Positions 10,389 to 19,473 of a stretch of 64,000 nt of DNA are shown here, in pieces. The stretch's first letter is position 1. Each line of letters opens with the position of its first letter. Below the pieces are notes generated by a model that searched no databases, was not told the origin of the DNA, and saw only the letters and a list, made by a program, of their open reading frames with translations. Source of the DNA: Pseudomonas sp. B21-023 (GTDB lineage Bacteria; Pseudomonadota; Gammaproteobacteria; Pseudomonadales; Pseudomonadaceae); assembly GCF_024749165.1 (NCBI RefSeq), contig NZ_CP087190.1, positions 1,957,501-2,021,500 of the forward strand. The letters run 5' to 3'. The position numbers and the translations under genes are program-made.

Positions 10389-11618
10389 GTGAAGCGCACT
10401 TCAGGGATAACGCCATGGCAATGGATGAAACACCCGCGTGCGGCATTGCTGCTGACGCTCATGACGCCATCGGTCGGGCAGGCCGAGAGCGCCCAGGCAC
10501 CGCTCGAAGCGGTGCCGATGTACCGGCAGATCAAGGACTGGGCGGTTGGCTGCGACAACACCCGTGCCTGCACCGCGGTAATGGCCATCGACGACGACCT
10601 GATGGCCGGGCTGCAGACCATCATAAGGCGCGAGGCGGGGCCACAGGGTGCGCTCGAACTGACCCTGCGCGTGGGTCCGGCGTTTGCGGAACAGGTGCTG
10701 CTCGATGGGCAGGCACTGTCGGCCAACTGGCAGCGCATCCAGCTTGAATATGACTTCGACCTGCTGCTGAAGGACGATGAGGCGCTGGCGCTCATACGCC
10801 GGTTGCGCAACGGTACACGCCTGAGTTCGTTGACCGAGGATGGCGAGCTGGTTGCGTCCTTGCATGGGCTCAATGGCGCGCTGCTGGCCATTGATGCCGT
10901 GCAGGGCCGGGTCGGGCATGCCGATGCCCTGGTGAAAGTGGGAGATGCGCCCGCTGCCGATGTGCCTGGCGCTCCCGATACCGTGGTGCTGCCACAGTTC
11001 GTTGCCGCGCCGCGCATGAGCGACGAGCAGGCCCATGAAATCGGCAGGGTGGTAAAAGGCCAGGCGAATGTCGAAGGCGATGTGCCAGGCATGAGCAACA
11101 GCCATTACGAGGTGCACCCGCTGGACGCAGCCAATGTCCTGGTCATTCTCAACGTGGGGTGCAGTGGCGAGTTCTGCGCCAATTACCTGTATCGGGTGTC
11201 CCGCACCGCACCCTACCAGATCAGCGAAATGGCCTTCGAGGCGCCGACGCCGTTGCTGGCGCCGCGTCTGAGTGGCTATGTAGCGTTCGATGCGCAGAGC
11301 GGTCAATTGTTTGCCGCTGACAAAAGCCAGGTAGAACGTGGTTGCGGGCTGATCCAGCAGTGGCGTTACGACGGTGAGCGCATGCGCCCCGAGCGCGTGG
11401 CCCGGCTCGATCGCTGCGGGTATGTGAAACCGCAGTTCTGGCCGGTGCTATGGCGTGCGCAGGAGCAGGTCGAGGCGAGCCGAGTGCCCATAGGCGCCGC
11501 TGACGCGCCGCATCGCCGGCAAGCCGGCTCCCACAGTTCAGCGTTGGCTGCAAATCATGCGCAGTACCTGTGGGAGCCGGCTTGCCGGCGATGGGCGCGT
11601 AGCGCCCTCTATCAGTGA
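10389..11618 (+). CDS. DUF1176 family periplasmic protein (second copy, C-terminus runs into a REP pair)
   Basis: A paralogue of the preceding gene: same MYRQIKDWAVGCDNTRACTA opening, CSGEFCANYLYRVSR core, and GCGLIQQWRYDGERM near the C-terminus. A GTG start at 10389 has GAAGG about 8 bp upstream; an ATG at 10425 would give a shorter signal peptide. After the natural family end (FWPVLWRAQE) the frame stays open for about 55 more codons through two REP palindromes, giving a tail rich in R, A and S. That tail is almost certainly non-ancestral: the original stop was lost when or after the repeat inserted. The gap to the first copy is 4 bp, so the pair is likely co-transcribed. Confidence 0.83.
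   Translation: MKRTSGITPWQWMKHPRAALLLTLMTPSVGQAESAQAPLEAVPMYRQIKDWAVGCDNTRACTAVMAIDDDLMAGLQTIIRREAGPQGALELTLRVGPAFAEQVLLDGQALSANWQRIQLEYDFDLLLKDDEALALIRRLRNGTRLSSLTEDGELVASLHGLNGALLAIDAVQGRVGHADALVKVGDAPAADVPGAPDTVVLPQFVAAPRMSDEQAHEIGRVVKGQANVEGDVPGMSNSHYEVHPLDAANVLVILNVGCSGEFCANYLYRVSRTAPYQISEMAFEAPTPLLAPRLSGYVAFDAQSGQLFAADKSQVERGCGLIQQWRYDGERMRPERVARLDRCGYVKPQFWPVLWRAQEQVEASRVPIGAADAPHRRQAGSHSSALAANHAQYLWEPACRRWARSALYQ
11511..11593. repeat. Inverted pair of REP palindromes inside a reading frame
   Basis: CATCGCCGGCAAGCCGGCTC at 11511 and its reverse complement ending at 11593 flank a 30-40 bp spacer. The same pair recurs at 51.2 kb. Here it overlaps the 3' end of the second DUF1176 gene. 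Confidence 0.85.
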
Positions 11619-11626
11619 GGTGTGGC

Positions 11627-12412
11627 TCAGAACGCCAGCTTGTAGCCGATCAATAGCAGCATGGTCGCCAGGCAAGGCCGCAGCACGCGGTCGGAAATAC
11701 GCCCGGTCAGGTGGCTGCCCAGGTAGATCCCCGGCAACGAACCCAGCAGCAGGTAGCCCAGCAGTGACCAATCCATGTTGCCCATGCCGGCATGACCCAG
11801 GCCGGCCACCAGAGTCAGCGGCACGGCGTGGGCGATCTCGGTGCCGACCAGGCGGCGGGTGACCAGGAACGGGTAGAGCAGGAACAGCGCCACGGTGCCC
11901 AGCGCTCCGGCGCCGATGGAGGTGAGGGTGACCATCACGCCCAGTACCACGCCGGTGATCACGGTGAGGATGTTCAGGGTACGGTCACTGAGGTGGTAGT
12001 GGTCACCGGCATGCTTGCTGGCGAAGGCCTGCAGGCGCGATTTGAACAGGATCGCCAGGGCGGTGAGGATCAGCACCACCGCCAGGCCCTGCTTGATGAT
12101 GGCGTTGAGCGCCGAGGTGTCGGTGTGCAGGGTGCTGAGGAACCACAGGGTCAGCGCGGCGGCCGGGACGCTGCCCAGGCTCAACCAGCCGGTGATCTTC
12201 CAGTCGATGTTCTTGTTGCGGCCATGCACCCAGACGCCGCTGGCTTTGGTGATGGCGGCATAGAGCAGGTCGGTGCCCACGGCGGTGGCCGGGTTGATGC
12301 CGAACCACAGCAGGATCGGGGTCATCAGCGAACCGCCGCCGACGCCGGTCATGCCGACGATGAAGCCTACGATCAGGCCCGCAAGGGTGAAACCGAAAGA
12401 ACCTACATCCAT
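11627..12412 (-). CDS. TauE/SafE family sulfite exporter-like membrane protein
   Basis: A 261-residue polytopic protein with about eight TM helices. The N-terminal GFTLAGLIVGFIVGMTGVGGGSLMTP is the first TauE repeat signature. The second, internal repeat appears around GVMVTLTSIGAGALGT, consistent with the two-fold pseudo-symmetry of the family. Members export sulfite or organosulfur anions, but the actual substrate here is not evident from neighbours. It ends close to the REP pair and is convergent with the DUF1176 genes. Confidence 0.88.
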   Translation of the reverse strand: MDVGSFGFTLAGLIVGFIVGMTGVGGGSLMTPILLWFGINPATAVGTDLLYAAITKASGVWVHGRNKNIDWKITGWLSLGSVPAAALTLWFLSTLHTDTSALNAIIKQGLAVVLILTALAILFKSRLQAFASKHAGDHYHLSDRTLNILTVITGVVLGVMVTLTSIGAGALGTVALFLLYPFLVTRRLVGTEIAHAVPLTLVAGLGHAGMGNMDWSLLGYLLLGSLPGIYLGSHLTGRISDRVLRPCLATMLLLIGYKLAF

Positions 12413-12621
12413 ACGCTACTCGACGCCCAGCTTGCCCGTGATCGGATGAGTGCCAGCATATAGATTTTTTTATAGCCAAATAGACTTGTTCGTTATTAGG
12501 TTATAACCACGCTGTGGCGGTACGCTCCTGAAAATCCACGGTTAACCAGAGTGGGTTTACCGGGAGCTGGCCCGCTCGACTGTCCCGGGTACGATTCAGC
12601 CAACCATGAAAGGAGCGTTCC

Positions 12622-12996
12622 ATGAGCAATGACATCCAGCGTTTTCCCAGCAGCCTGCCGTTTCCTTTTTCCCGTGCAGTGAAGGCCGGGGGCTTCCTGT
12701 TCCTGTCCGGCCAGGTGCCGATGAGCGCCAGTGGCGAAGTGGTACGCGGTGATATCCAGACACAGACACGAGCGGCCTGCGAACGAATCGCCGAGAGCCT
12801 GGCAGTGAGTGGGGCGCGTTTCGACCAGGTAGTGAAATGCACGGTCTGGCTATCGGACATGAGCCATTTCGCCGGCTTCAACGAGGTCTACAAAGAGTTC
12901 TTTGGCGCAGCGCTACCGGTACGTTCGACGGTGGCATCGGCGCTGGCATTGGGGGTCGATGTGGAGATCGAGGTGCAGGCGTTCGTCGGCGAGTAA
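12622..12996 (+). CDS. RidA family protein (enamine/imine deaminase)
   Basis: A 124-residue YjgF/YER057c/UK114 protein. The substrate-carboxylate-binding arginine is present (ALPVRSTVAS, about R101), which marks catalytically competent RidA-type members that hydrolyse 2-aminoacrylate and related enamines. FLFLSGQVPM and the FNEVYKEFF helix are the other family signatures. It has a good ribosome site (GAAAGGAGCG before ATG). It is monocistronic and convergent with the next chemoreceptor. Confidence 0.9.
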   Translation: MSNDIQRFPSSLPFPFSRAVKAGGFLFLSGQVPMSASGEVVRGDIQTQTRAACERIAESLAVSGARFDQVVKCTVWLSDMSHFAGFNEVYKEFFGAALPVRSTVASALALGVDVEIEVQAFVGE

Positions 12997-13058
12997 GGAG
13001 TAGCTGAAGAATACCTGCGCATTCGCCGATGTGATCGAAGATCGTGATCGTGGGGTGA

Positions 13059-13088
13059 GCCCGCTCCTGCACACGCACAGGAGCGGGC
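13059..13088. repeat. REP-like hairpin between convergent genes
   Basis: GCCCGCTCCTG and CAGGAGCGGGC form an 11-bp stem around 8 bases. It sits between the ends of ridA-like and chemoreceptor genes and has no T-run on either side. Confidence 0.6.
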
Positions 13089-13094
13089 GGCAGG

Positions 13095-14981
13095 TCAGAT
13101 GCGGAAGCTGCCCACCAGTTGCTTCAGGCGCCCGGCCTGCTGGCTCAGGGCGTCGCAGTGGCGCAGGGTGTCGTTGAGGTTCTCCACCCCTTGCTGGTTC
13201 AGCGCGTTGATCTGGGTGATGTCCAGGTTCAGGCTCTCGACCACGGCGGTCTGCTCTTCGGTGGCGGTGGCCACCGATTGGTTCATGCCGTCGATCTCGC
13301 CGATACGCTGGGTGACACTGGCCAGGCGCTCACCGGCCTCGTTGGCCACCTGAACAGTCTCTTCGCTGGAGACCTGGCTGGTGTTCATGGTGTGCACCGC
13401 CTCACGCGAGCCGACCTGCAGGCTGGTGATCATGCGGTGGATCTCTTCGGCCGATTCCTGGGTGCGGTGGGCCAGGTTGCGCACTTCGTCGGCAACCACG
13501 GCGAAACCACGCCCGGCTTCACCGGCACGGGCGGCCTCGATGGCGGCGTTGAGCGCCAGCAGGTTGGTCTGCTGGGAGATGCCCTTGATCACGTCGAGGA
13601 TCTTGCCGATTTCGTCGGTGCTGGCGTTGAGGGTCTCAATCTGCTCGCAGGACTCGCTGATGCGCTCGGACAGGGCGGTCATGGCGCTGATCGCCTCTTC
13701 GACCACCTGGCGGCCACCGTTGGCCTGTTCGCTGGCGCCGCTGGCGTGCTGCGAGGCGTCGGCGGCGTTGCGGGCGATTTCCTGGGTGGCGGCGCCCAGT
13801 TCGTTGATCGCCGCGGCGACACTGTTGGTGCGCATGCTCTGCTCTTCGGAGCCGGTGAGCGAGGCATTGGAGGCGACCACGACCTTTTCCGACAGGTCAT
13901 GCACCAGGCGGGTGGCCGAGGACACTTCGCTGATCGAGGCGTGGATACGCTCGACGAAACGGTTGAACGAGGTGGCCAGCTCGCCGAACTCGTCCTTCTG
14001 CTCGACGGTCAGGCGGCGGGTCAGGTCGCCTTCGCCTTCGGCGATGTCCTGCATGGCGCGGCCCATGGTGGTCAGCGGGCGCATCAGCACCGGGATCAGC
14101 AGGCCGAGCAGGCCGGCGATGACGGCCACGGCGATGAGCATGGCGATGATGGCCGAGGTACGGAACTGGCTCAGCGGGGCGTAGGCTTTTTCTTTATCGA
14201 TCGACAGGCCGATGTACCACTGCGCCGATGGCAGGCCGTCCACCGGAGCGAAGGAGATGATGCGGTCCTTGCCATCGAGGCTGACTTCCTGGATGCCGGA
14301 TTCGACACGCAGCGGCGAGCCTGGGTAGATGTCCTTGAGGTTCTTCATCACCCGGTCCTTGTCCGGGCTGACGATTACCTGGCCATTGCGGTCGACCAGG
14401 AAAGCGTGGCCAAGGCCGCCGAAGTCCACGGCGTTGATGATGTCGACCAGGGTGTTCAGGCTCAGGTCGCCGCCGACCACGCCGATCAGCTCGCCGCTGG
14501 ACTTGGCCTTGACCGGCATGGCGATGGTCACCACCAGGCCACCCACTGCGGCCATGTAGGGCGGGGTCAGCATTGTCTGGTTGGCGGCCACGGCCTGGGT
14601 GTACCAGGGGCGCTGGCGCGGGTCGTAGCCGTCAGGCATCCTGGCGTCGGGGCGCTGGGTGAACAGGCCGGTGTTCTGGCCAAAATAGGTGAACTGGAAG
14701 TTGCTGGTGTACGACGGCTGGTCGACCAGGCCCGGCACGTTGCTGCCGGCGCCTTGCTGGGCGATGTCCTGGGCCAGGTTTTCCAGGACCAGGATGCGTC
14801 CGCTCATCCAGTTCTGCACGCTGCTGGCGGTCTGCGCGCCGGCTTGGCGCACCGACGACTCGATGTTCTGGCGGATGGTGTTGCGTTGCAGGTAGTCGTT
14901 GTAGAGGGTGAACAGGGCGAAGGCCAGTACCACGACGGCGCAGGCACTGAGCAGGATCTTGTGGCGGAATTTCAGGTTCAT
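13095..14981 (-). CDS. Methyl-accepting chemotaxis protein with amino-acid-type dCache domain
   Basis: A 628-residue receptor: TM1 about residues 10-28, dCache about 35-280, TM2 about 290-312, HAMP, and a signalling domain with [18 protein letters not shown]. The Cache module shows Y119, R124, W126, Y127, Y142 and D172, in almost exactly the spacing of the amino-acid-binding motif known from PctA-type receptors (last interval longer by one). This predicts taxis to amino acids or amines. The start at ATG 14981 (MNLKFRHK) gives a standard receptor N-terminus; the upstream 47 codons are discarded. Confidence 0.93.
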   Translation of the reverse strand: MNLKFRHKILLSACAVVVLAFALFTLYNDYLQRNTIRQNIESSVRQAGAQTASSVQNWMSGRILVLENLAQDIAQQGAGSNVPGLVDQPSYTSNFQFTYFGQNTGLFTQRPDARMPDGYDPRQRPWYTQAVAANQTMLTPPYMAAVGGLVVTIAMPVKAKSSGELIGVVGGDLSLNTLVDIINAVDFGGLGHAFLVDRNGQVIVSPDKDRVMKNLKDIYPGSPLRVESGIQEVSLDGKDRIISFAPVDGLPSAQWYIGLSIDKEKAYAPLSQFRTSAIIAMLIAVAVIAGLLGLLIPVLMRPLTTMGRAMQDIAEGEGDLTRRLTVEQKDEFGELATSFNRFVERIHASISEVSSATRLVHDLSEKVVVASNASLTGSEEQSMRTNSVAAAINELGAATQEIARNAADASQHASGASEQANGGRQVVEEAISAMTALSERISESCEQIETLNASTDEIGKILDVIKGISQQTNLLALNAAIEAARAGEAGRGFAVVADEVRNLAHRTQESAEEIHRMITSLQVGSREAVHTMNTSQVSSEETVQVANEAGERLASVTQRIGEIDGMNQSVATATEEQTAVVESLNLDITQINALNQQGVENLNDTLRHCDALSQQAGRLKQLVGSFRI

Positions 14982-15131
14982 GTTTCGAGACCTTGAGCCA
15001 GTGAAAGGAGGGCGCCGCGTGCTTGTGGCACGAGTGGCGGAGCCTGTTGCAACGCTATCGGCCGAATCTGAAAAATGTTGAAAGACTAAATGTCGCAGTA
15101 GTTGGCCGAATCGACCTGCCAAGGTGACAAA

Positions 15132-16010
15132 TCATTTCGAAGCCAACAGGCTCACCAACGTCCTGGCCGCCTGGCCGAGGGGTTGCTGTTTGAGCCAGAA
15201 GGCGTTCACCGGCAGTTGCAATTCGTTGCGGGTATTCTGAAATTGCAGGCGGACCAGGCGTCCGTCCGCAAGCAGCGGCGCTACCCGCGCCAGCGGCAGG
15301 TCGCCCCAGCCCAGGCCGGCCTCGACCATCTGCAGGGCCAGGTCCAGGCTGTCGGTGCGCCAGTGCGAGGTGCCGATCAGCGAGCGGGGATCGCTCAACG
15401 GCAGGTCGCGGCTGCACACCAGGATCTGGCGCAGGTTGACCAGGTCTTCGAGGTTGCGGATGCGCCCCTCGCGCAGCGCGGGGTGGCGTGGCGACAGGGT
15501 GGCCACCAGCGATTCCAGGGCGATGTGCTGGAAGCTGCGTCGCGGGTCCACCTGCAGCCCGGCGAAGGCCAGGCACAGGCGCACCCGGCCACTGTCGAGC
15601 AGTTGCAGGGCCTCTTCCTGCGGGGCGGCGAGCAGTTCGATATCCAGCAGCGGGTAGCGCTCGCCCAGGCGGGTGATGGCCCCGAGCAACGGGCGCTGGT
15701 CGATATCCGGCACCACGGCGATGGCCAGGCTGCTTTCCAGCCCACGCGACAGCTCCAGCGCATGCACTTCCAACAGCCCCAGTTGTTCGGCGATCAGCCG
15801 GGCATGGGGCTCCAGGGCCTGGGCCTGGGCGGTCGGGCGTGCCTCCCGCGACCCACGCTCGAACAGCGGGTAGCCAAGCTCGGCCTCGAGGTTGCCGATG
15901 GCCATGCTCACCGCCGAGGGTACGCGCCCTAGCGCTCGCGCGGCAGCCGAGAACGAGCCGCGGTCGAGTACGGCGAGGAACAGCAGGATGGTATCGCTGG
16001 AAAAGTTCAT
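15132..16010 (-). CDS. LysR family transcriptional regulator
   Basis: A 292-residue LysR protein: winged HTH at about residues 1-60 (FLAVLDRGSFSAAARALGRVPSAVS) and a LysR substrate domain from about 90. A strong ribosome site, AAAGGAGACTGCC, precedes the ATG. It is divergent from a PACE efflux gene with a roughly 100-bp shared promoter region, the arrangement seen for AceR/AceI-type pairs, so it probably controls that transporter. Confidence 0.9.
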   Translation of the reverse strand: MNFSSDTILLFLAVLDRGSFSAAARALGRVPSAVSMAIGNLEAELGYPLFERGSREARPTAQAQALEPHARLIAEQLGLLEVHALELSRGLESSLAIAVVPDIDQRPLLGAITRLGERYPLLDIELLAAPQEEALQLLDSGRVRLCLAFAGLQVDPRRSFQHIALESLVATLSPRHPALREGRIRNLEDLVNLRQILVCSRDLPLSDPRSLIGTSHWRTDSLDLALQMVEAGLGWGDLPLARVAPLLADGRLVRLQFQNTRNELQLPVNAFWLKQQPLGQAARTLVSLLASK

Positions 16011-16110
16011 GGCAGTCTCCTTTCAGCAAATCTGAAAGCTGCCGACTTTTTCTGTCAAGCCTGTTGATGCATTCTGCGCGCCTTCGTCATATCCGCAACA
16101 AGGTAATCCC

Positions 16111-16539
16111 GTGCAAGGACTCAAACGCAAACTGGTCTACGTGACCTTCTATGAACTGATTGGCCTGTGCATGTCGACCCTGGGCCTGGCCTACCTATCC
16201 GACACCCAGGCTTCGCACACCGGCCCCCTGGCAGTGATGATCACCACCATCGCCATGGCCTGGAACCTCATCTACAACAGCCTGTTCGAGTGGTGGGAGA
16301 GCCACCAGGCCACCCGCGGGCGCAGCCTCGGGCGGCGGGTGGCGCATGCCATCGGCTTCCAGTTGACCCTGGTGGTGTACCTGATCCCGCTGATCGCCTG
16401 GTGGCTTAACATGACCCTTCTGGAGGCGTTGATGGTGGATCTGGCATTCATCATCCTGGTGCCGTGCTACACCTTCGTCTACAACTGGGCGTTCGACCGC
16501 ATCTTCGGGCTGCCGACTTCGGCGCTGGCGACTGCCTGA
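16111..16539 (+). CDS. PACE family multidrug/biocide efflux transporter
   Basis: A 142-residue protein with four TM helices and two tandem bacterial transmembrane pair domains, as in AceI-like proton-coupled exporters of chlorhexidine and other biocides or polyamines. The conserved features are the N-terminal KLVYVTFYELIG (membrane-embedded glutamate of TM1), WNLIYNSLFEWWE, and VPCYTFVYNWAFDRIFG at the C-terminus. GTG start with AAGG 7 bp upstream. Divergent from the LysR gene. Confidence 0.88.
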   Translation: MQGLKRKLVYVTFYELIGLCMSTLGLAYLSDTQASHTGPLAVMITTIAMAWNLIYNSLFEWWESHQATRGRSLGRRVAHAIGFQLTLVVYLIPLIAWWLNMTLLEALMVDLAFIILVPCYTFVYNWAFDRIFGLPTSALATA

Positions 16540-16558
16540 ACGTGCCACCTGCGCGGGG

Positions 16559-17581
16559 TCATGGCGGCAGGCGAATCAGCAACGGTTCCTGTGACCGGCT
16601 CCCGAGCAAGCTGTCCTCCACCTGCCCCGACAGGTAATACACCCCGGCCATGGCGCCGCTCTGGCGATTCTCCATCAGCTCCTGCCATTCCTGGTTCAGC
16701 GCCACATTGAGGATCACCCGCAGTTGCTCGACCATCTGCGGCTGTTCACGGTCGTGGGTGATGATGCCGTAGCCGGTTGCCGCCACCGAGATCAACGCCC
16801 CTGCCGCCTTGCCCACGGCCGCCGCGATGGCACTGGCGGCACCGCGTGGCGCCAGTGTGGCGCCAAGTTTCTCGCTGGCCTGGGTGGCCACCGACGACAA
16901 TCCTGCCTCGGTCTGCCCGGGGGCCTTGGCGGCCTGTTGGTGCAGGTGCTGGCGCAGGGACTGCCAGGCCAGCTGTTGGTCCAGCGACTTGGCCCGCAGC
17001 AGTTGGTAAAGCGAGGCATTGCGTGCATCCGGCGGGCCCAGGGCGATGATCGGGATGCGGTTGAGGCGCTGGCTGAACTGCTCGGGCGGGGCGTTGTAGC
17101 GCTGGATGATGGTCGGCAGTTGCTGGCCGAGCAGTTGCAGGTACAGTTCGCTGGCGCGGTCGCGAATGCCCTCGGGGTTGATCTGTTCGGCCACCGGGTC
17201 GATGACCCGTTCGCGGTACTGTTCCTGCAGATAAAGGCCCAGGCGCTTTTCAGCTGGCTCCTGGCCATTGCCACTGTTCATCTTGTACCAGGCGACCTTG
17301 AGCGTGAGCCACTGCTGGGTCCAGTAACCGGTGAACCAGGGGATGAAGTCGTTCTCGGTGCGTTGCTGCACTTGCTCCTTCCACACGCGCATGGAACGCC
17401 GGGCGTAGTCGTTGGCCGAGCCCGCAGCGGCGACCGAGGCCTCGATGATGTCCTGGTCGATGCGCTGCCAGACGGCCGGTGGCAGGTTCTGCGGCGGGGG
17501 CGGGGCGGGTGGGCGTTTGCCGGCGCAGCCGGCGAGGGCCAGCAAGAGGCAGAGTGGAACCATCGCGAGGATCGATTTCAC
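16559..17581 (-). CDS. Predicted lipoprotein of unknown function
   Basis: A 340-residue protein with a lipoprotein signal peptide (LLALAGC lipobox, about C19) followed by a proline-rich linker. The body is mainly helical, with an Ala/Gly-rich possible membrane or amphipathic stretch about residues 245-275 (AIAAAVGKAAGALISVAATG). I recognise no domain. It has its own upstream region and probably forms a single-gene unit. Confidence 0.75.
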   Translation of the reverse strand: MKSILAMVPLCLLLALAGCAGKRPPAPPPPQNLPPAVWQRIDQDIIEASVAAAGSANDYARRSMRVWKEQVQQRTENDFIPWFTGYWTQQWLTLKVAWYKMNSGNGQEPAEKRLGLYLQEQYRERVIDPVAEQINPEGIRDRASELYLQLLGQQLPTIIQRYNAPPEQFSQRLNRIPIIALGPPDARNASLYQLLRAKSLDQQLAWQSLRQHLHQQAAKAPGQTEAGLSSVATQASEKLGATLAPRGAASAIAAAVGKAAGALISVAATGYGIITHDREQPQMVEQLRVILNVALNQEWQELMENRQSGAMAGVYYLSGQVEDSLLGSRSQEPLLIRLPP

Positions 17582-17645
17582 GCGGATTGCCCCCTTGGCG
17601 AGAGGCTGGGTGATTAACCGAAGTATAGGTTTGTCTTGAGGGTCT

Positions 17646-17673
17646 CATCGCGGGGCAAGCCCGCTTCCACGGC
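17646..17673. repeat. Single REP element
   Basis: TCATCGCGGGGCAAGCCCGC, followed by TTCCACGG, is one copy of the GCGGGGCAAGCCCGC family. It lies between the lipoprotein promoter and the 3' end of the acetyltransferase gene. Confidence 0.65.
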
Positions 17674-17680
17674 GAGCGCG

Positions 17681-18124
17681 TCAGCCCACCCGTTTCAGGT
17701 GCAGCAACGGGAACGGATCGCCTTGTCCATCCACCTCGCTGCGTCCGACCTGGACGAAACCCTGCTTGAGGTAGAACCCCACGGCCTGTGGGTTCTGTTC
17801 GTTGACATCGACTTCTCGTACGCCCAGCTCATCGACCACGTGGGCCAGCAAGGCTTTGCCGACGCCTTGGCCACGGCAGGCCGGGTCGACGAAGAGCATT
17901 TCCAGCTTGCCATCATGCACCCCGGCAAACCCCTGTATATGGCCGGCGCCGTCCGCCCAGGCACGCAGCTGGACAAAACCCAGGTACTGCTCGCGCACCA
18001 GCGGGCGCAGGCGCTCGATGTAGCCCGCGGGCAGGAAGTTGTGGGTCGCCCGCACCGAGGCTTCCCACAGATCGGCCAGCCGATCGTAGTGTTGCGCGCC
18101 GACTGGCGCGATAGTGAAGTTCAT
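17681..18124 (-). CDS. GNAT family N-acetyltransferase (YjaB-like)
   Basis: A 147-residue acetyltransferase. LADLWEASVRATHNFL is the N-terminal helix typical of YjaB-like proteins; the acetyl-CoA loop is DPACRGQGVGKALL (RGQGVG); motif B is NEQNPQAVGFYLKQGF. The substrate is unknown. Divergent from the cysteine hydrolase gene. Confidence 0.87.
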   Translation of the reverse strand: MNFTIAPVGAQHYDRLADLWEASVRATHNFLPAGYIERLRPLVREQYLGFVQLRAWADGAGHIQGFAGVHDGKLEMLFVDPACRGQGVGKALLAHVVDELGVREVDVNEQNPQAVGFYLKQGFVQVGRSEVDGQGDPFPLLHLKRVG

Positions 18125-18211
18125 AGGCCCTCCCAGGCATTTTGGTAATCGGTTTTAGGGTACGGCATTGCGCTATGCTCGGCATTGCGTCCGCGAACGG
18201 GAGAGCCGCTG

Positions 18212-18763
18212 ATGAATGTTGCCAAGGCCGACGCCTTGCTGCTGGTGGATGTGCAGTGCGCTTTCATGGAGGGCGCCGATGCGGTGCCTGGCCACCTGGC
18301 CTTGCAGCAGAGCATCGCCCGTTTGCTTGGCCGCGCCCGCCAGGCCGGGGTGCCGGTGATCTTCCTGCAGAACGACGGTGCGCCGGGCAGCCCGGATGCC
18401 CCGCACAGTGCCGGCTGGCAGCTGTATTTTCCGCCTGCACGGGGCGAGCACGTGCTGTTCAAGACCGAGGACGATGGCTTTCTCGAAACCGCTTTGCAAA
18501 CCCTGCTCAACGACCTCGGGGCCCGGCGCCTGGCCCTGTGTGGCGTGCTCTCGGAAATGTGCCTGGCTGCCACTGCCCGTGCCGCGCTGCAAAGGGGCTT
18601 CGATGTGTTGCTGCCCCACGATGCCCACGCCACCTACGACGTGCCCCCCGGCCCTGGCGGCTCGCCGGGTGTGCCCGCCGCCCTGGCAGCCCGGGCGGCG
18701 GAGTGGTCGCTGGGGGACGAAGTGCAGATCCTGCCCGGCGTCGAGGCCGTGGCGTTCGCTTGA
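18212..18763 (+). CDS. Isochorismatase-like cysteine hydrolase
   Basis: A 183-residue hydrolase with the D-K-C catalytic set visible: D13 (LLLVDVQ), K84 (LFKTEDDGF) and C117 (SEMCLAATAR). A cis-peptide motif precedes the cysteine (CGVLSEMC). Such proteins hydrolyse amides or ureas, for example nicotinamidase-like reactions; the substrate cannot be told from sequence. Start ATG 18212 has GGGAG upstream. The stop lies one base from the end of the convergent GntR gene. Confidence 0.85.
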   Translation: MNVAKADALLLVDVQCAFMEGADAVPGHLALQQSIARLLGRARQAGVPVIFLQNDGAPGSPDAPHSAGWQLYFPPARGEHVLFKTEDDGFLETALQTLLNDLGARRLALCGVLSEMCLAATARAALQRGFDVLLPHDAHATYDVPPGPGGSPGVPAALAARAAEWSLGDEVQILPGVEAVAFA

Positions 18764-18764
18764 T

Positions 18765-19454
18765 TCAGCCGGCCTGATCCAGATCGAGTTTGGCCTCGAG
18801 GCGGTCCAGATGTTCATGCATCAGGCCCAGCGCTGCCTGGCCGTCGCCGTTTTCAACCGCGTCGATGATCGCCGCATGTTCCTGCCAGGCGCAGTGCTCG
18901 CAGCAGGGCGCTTCGTAGCGGGCGATGATCAGCGAAGTCATGGGTACCAGGCCATTGAGAAAACGCGCCAGCGGCGCGTTGGCGGCCATCTGCGCCAGCT
19001 TCATGTGGAACTCGCCGCCCAGGCGAATGGCCGTGCAGCGTTCGCCGCGTTCATGGTGCTGGCGTTCGCGTTCGACCAGTTGGCGTAGTTGGCGGATCTG
19101 TGCCGGGCGCGCGCGCTGGGTGGCCAGGCCGATCAGCGTGGTCTCGGCCAGGCGCCGGGCGCTGAGCACCTGGCGCGCCTGTTCAGGGTCGGGGGCGGCC
19201 AGGTGCGCGGTGTGGCTGGGGCGCTGCACTACCACCTGCTGGTCGGACAGGCGCCCGAGCACCCGGCGGATCACTGTGCGGCTGACGCCGAAAGCATTGC
19301 CCAGCGCCTGCTCGGGCAGGGCGCTGCCGGGTGGCAGGCGTTGTTCGAGGATGGCATCGAACAGCCGGGGATAGATTTGTTCCGCCGACAGGCGGGTCTC
19401 GCCGGCACCGAGCAGGGCAGGCAGGCGGGGGGCGGCTTGGGCACAGGCGGTCAT
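18765..19454 (-). CDS. GntR family regulator with FCD ligand domain
   Basis: A 229-residue regulator: winged HTH about residues 25-90 (EQALGNAFGVSRTVIRRVLGRL) and an all-helical FCD effector domain with the metal-binding histidine pattern (residues such as EFHMKLAQ). It is followed 19 bp upstream by a second FCD regulator and then a dicarboxylate symporter on the same strand, so it may respond to an organic acid. FCD members usually sense carboxylates. Confidence 0.88.
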   Translation of the reverse strand: MTACAQAAPRLPALLGAGETRLSAEQIYPRLFDAILEQRLPPGSALPEQALGNAFGVSRTVIRRVLGRLSDQQVVVQRPSHTAHLAAPDPEQARQVLSARRLAETTLIGLATQRARPAQIRQLRQLVERERQHHERGERCTAIRLGGEFHMKLAQMAANAPLARFLNGLVPMTSLIIARYEAPCCEHCAWQEHAAIIDAVENGDGQAALGLMHEHLDRLEAKLDLDQAG

Positions 19455-19473
19455 TGTCGCTCTCCTTCTTTGT

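Noticed and set aside
13119..14996. 625-codon plus-strand frame opposite the chemoreceptor
   Set aside because: Antisense shadow, rich in Gly/Asp/His; the minus-strand receptor is unambiguous.
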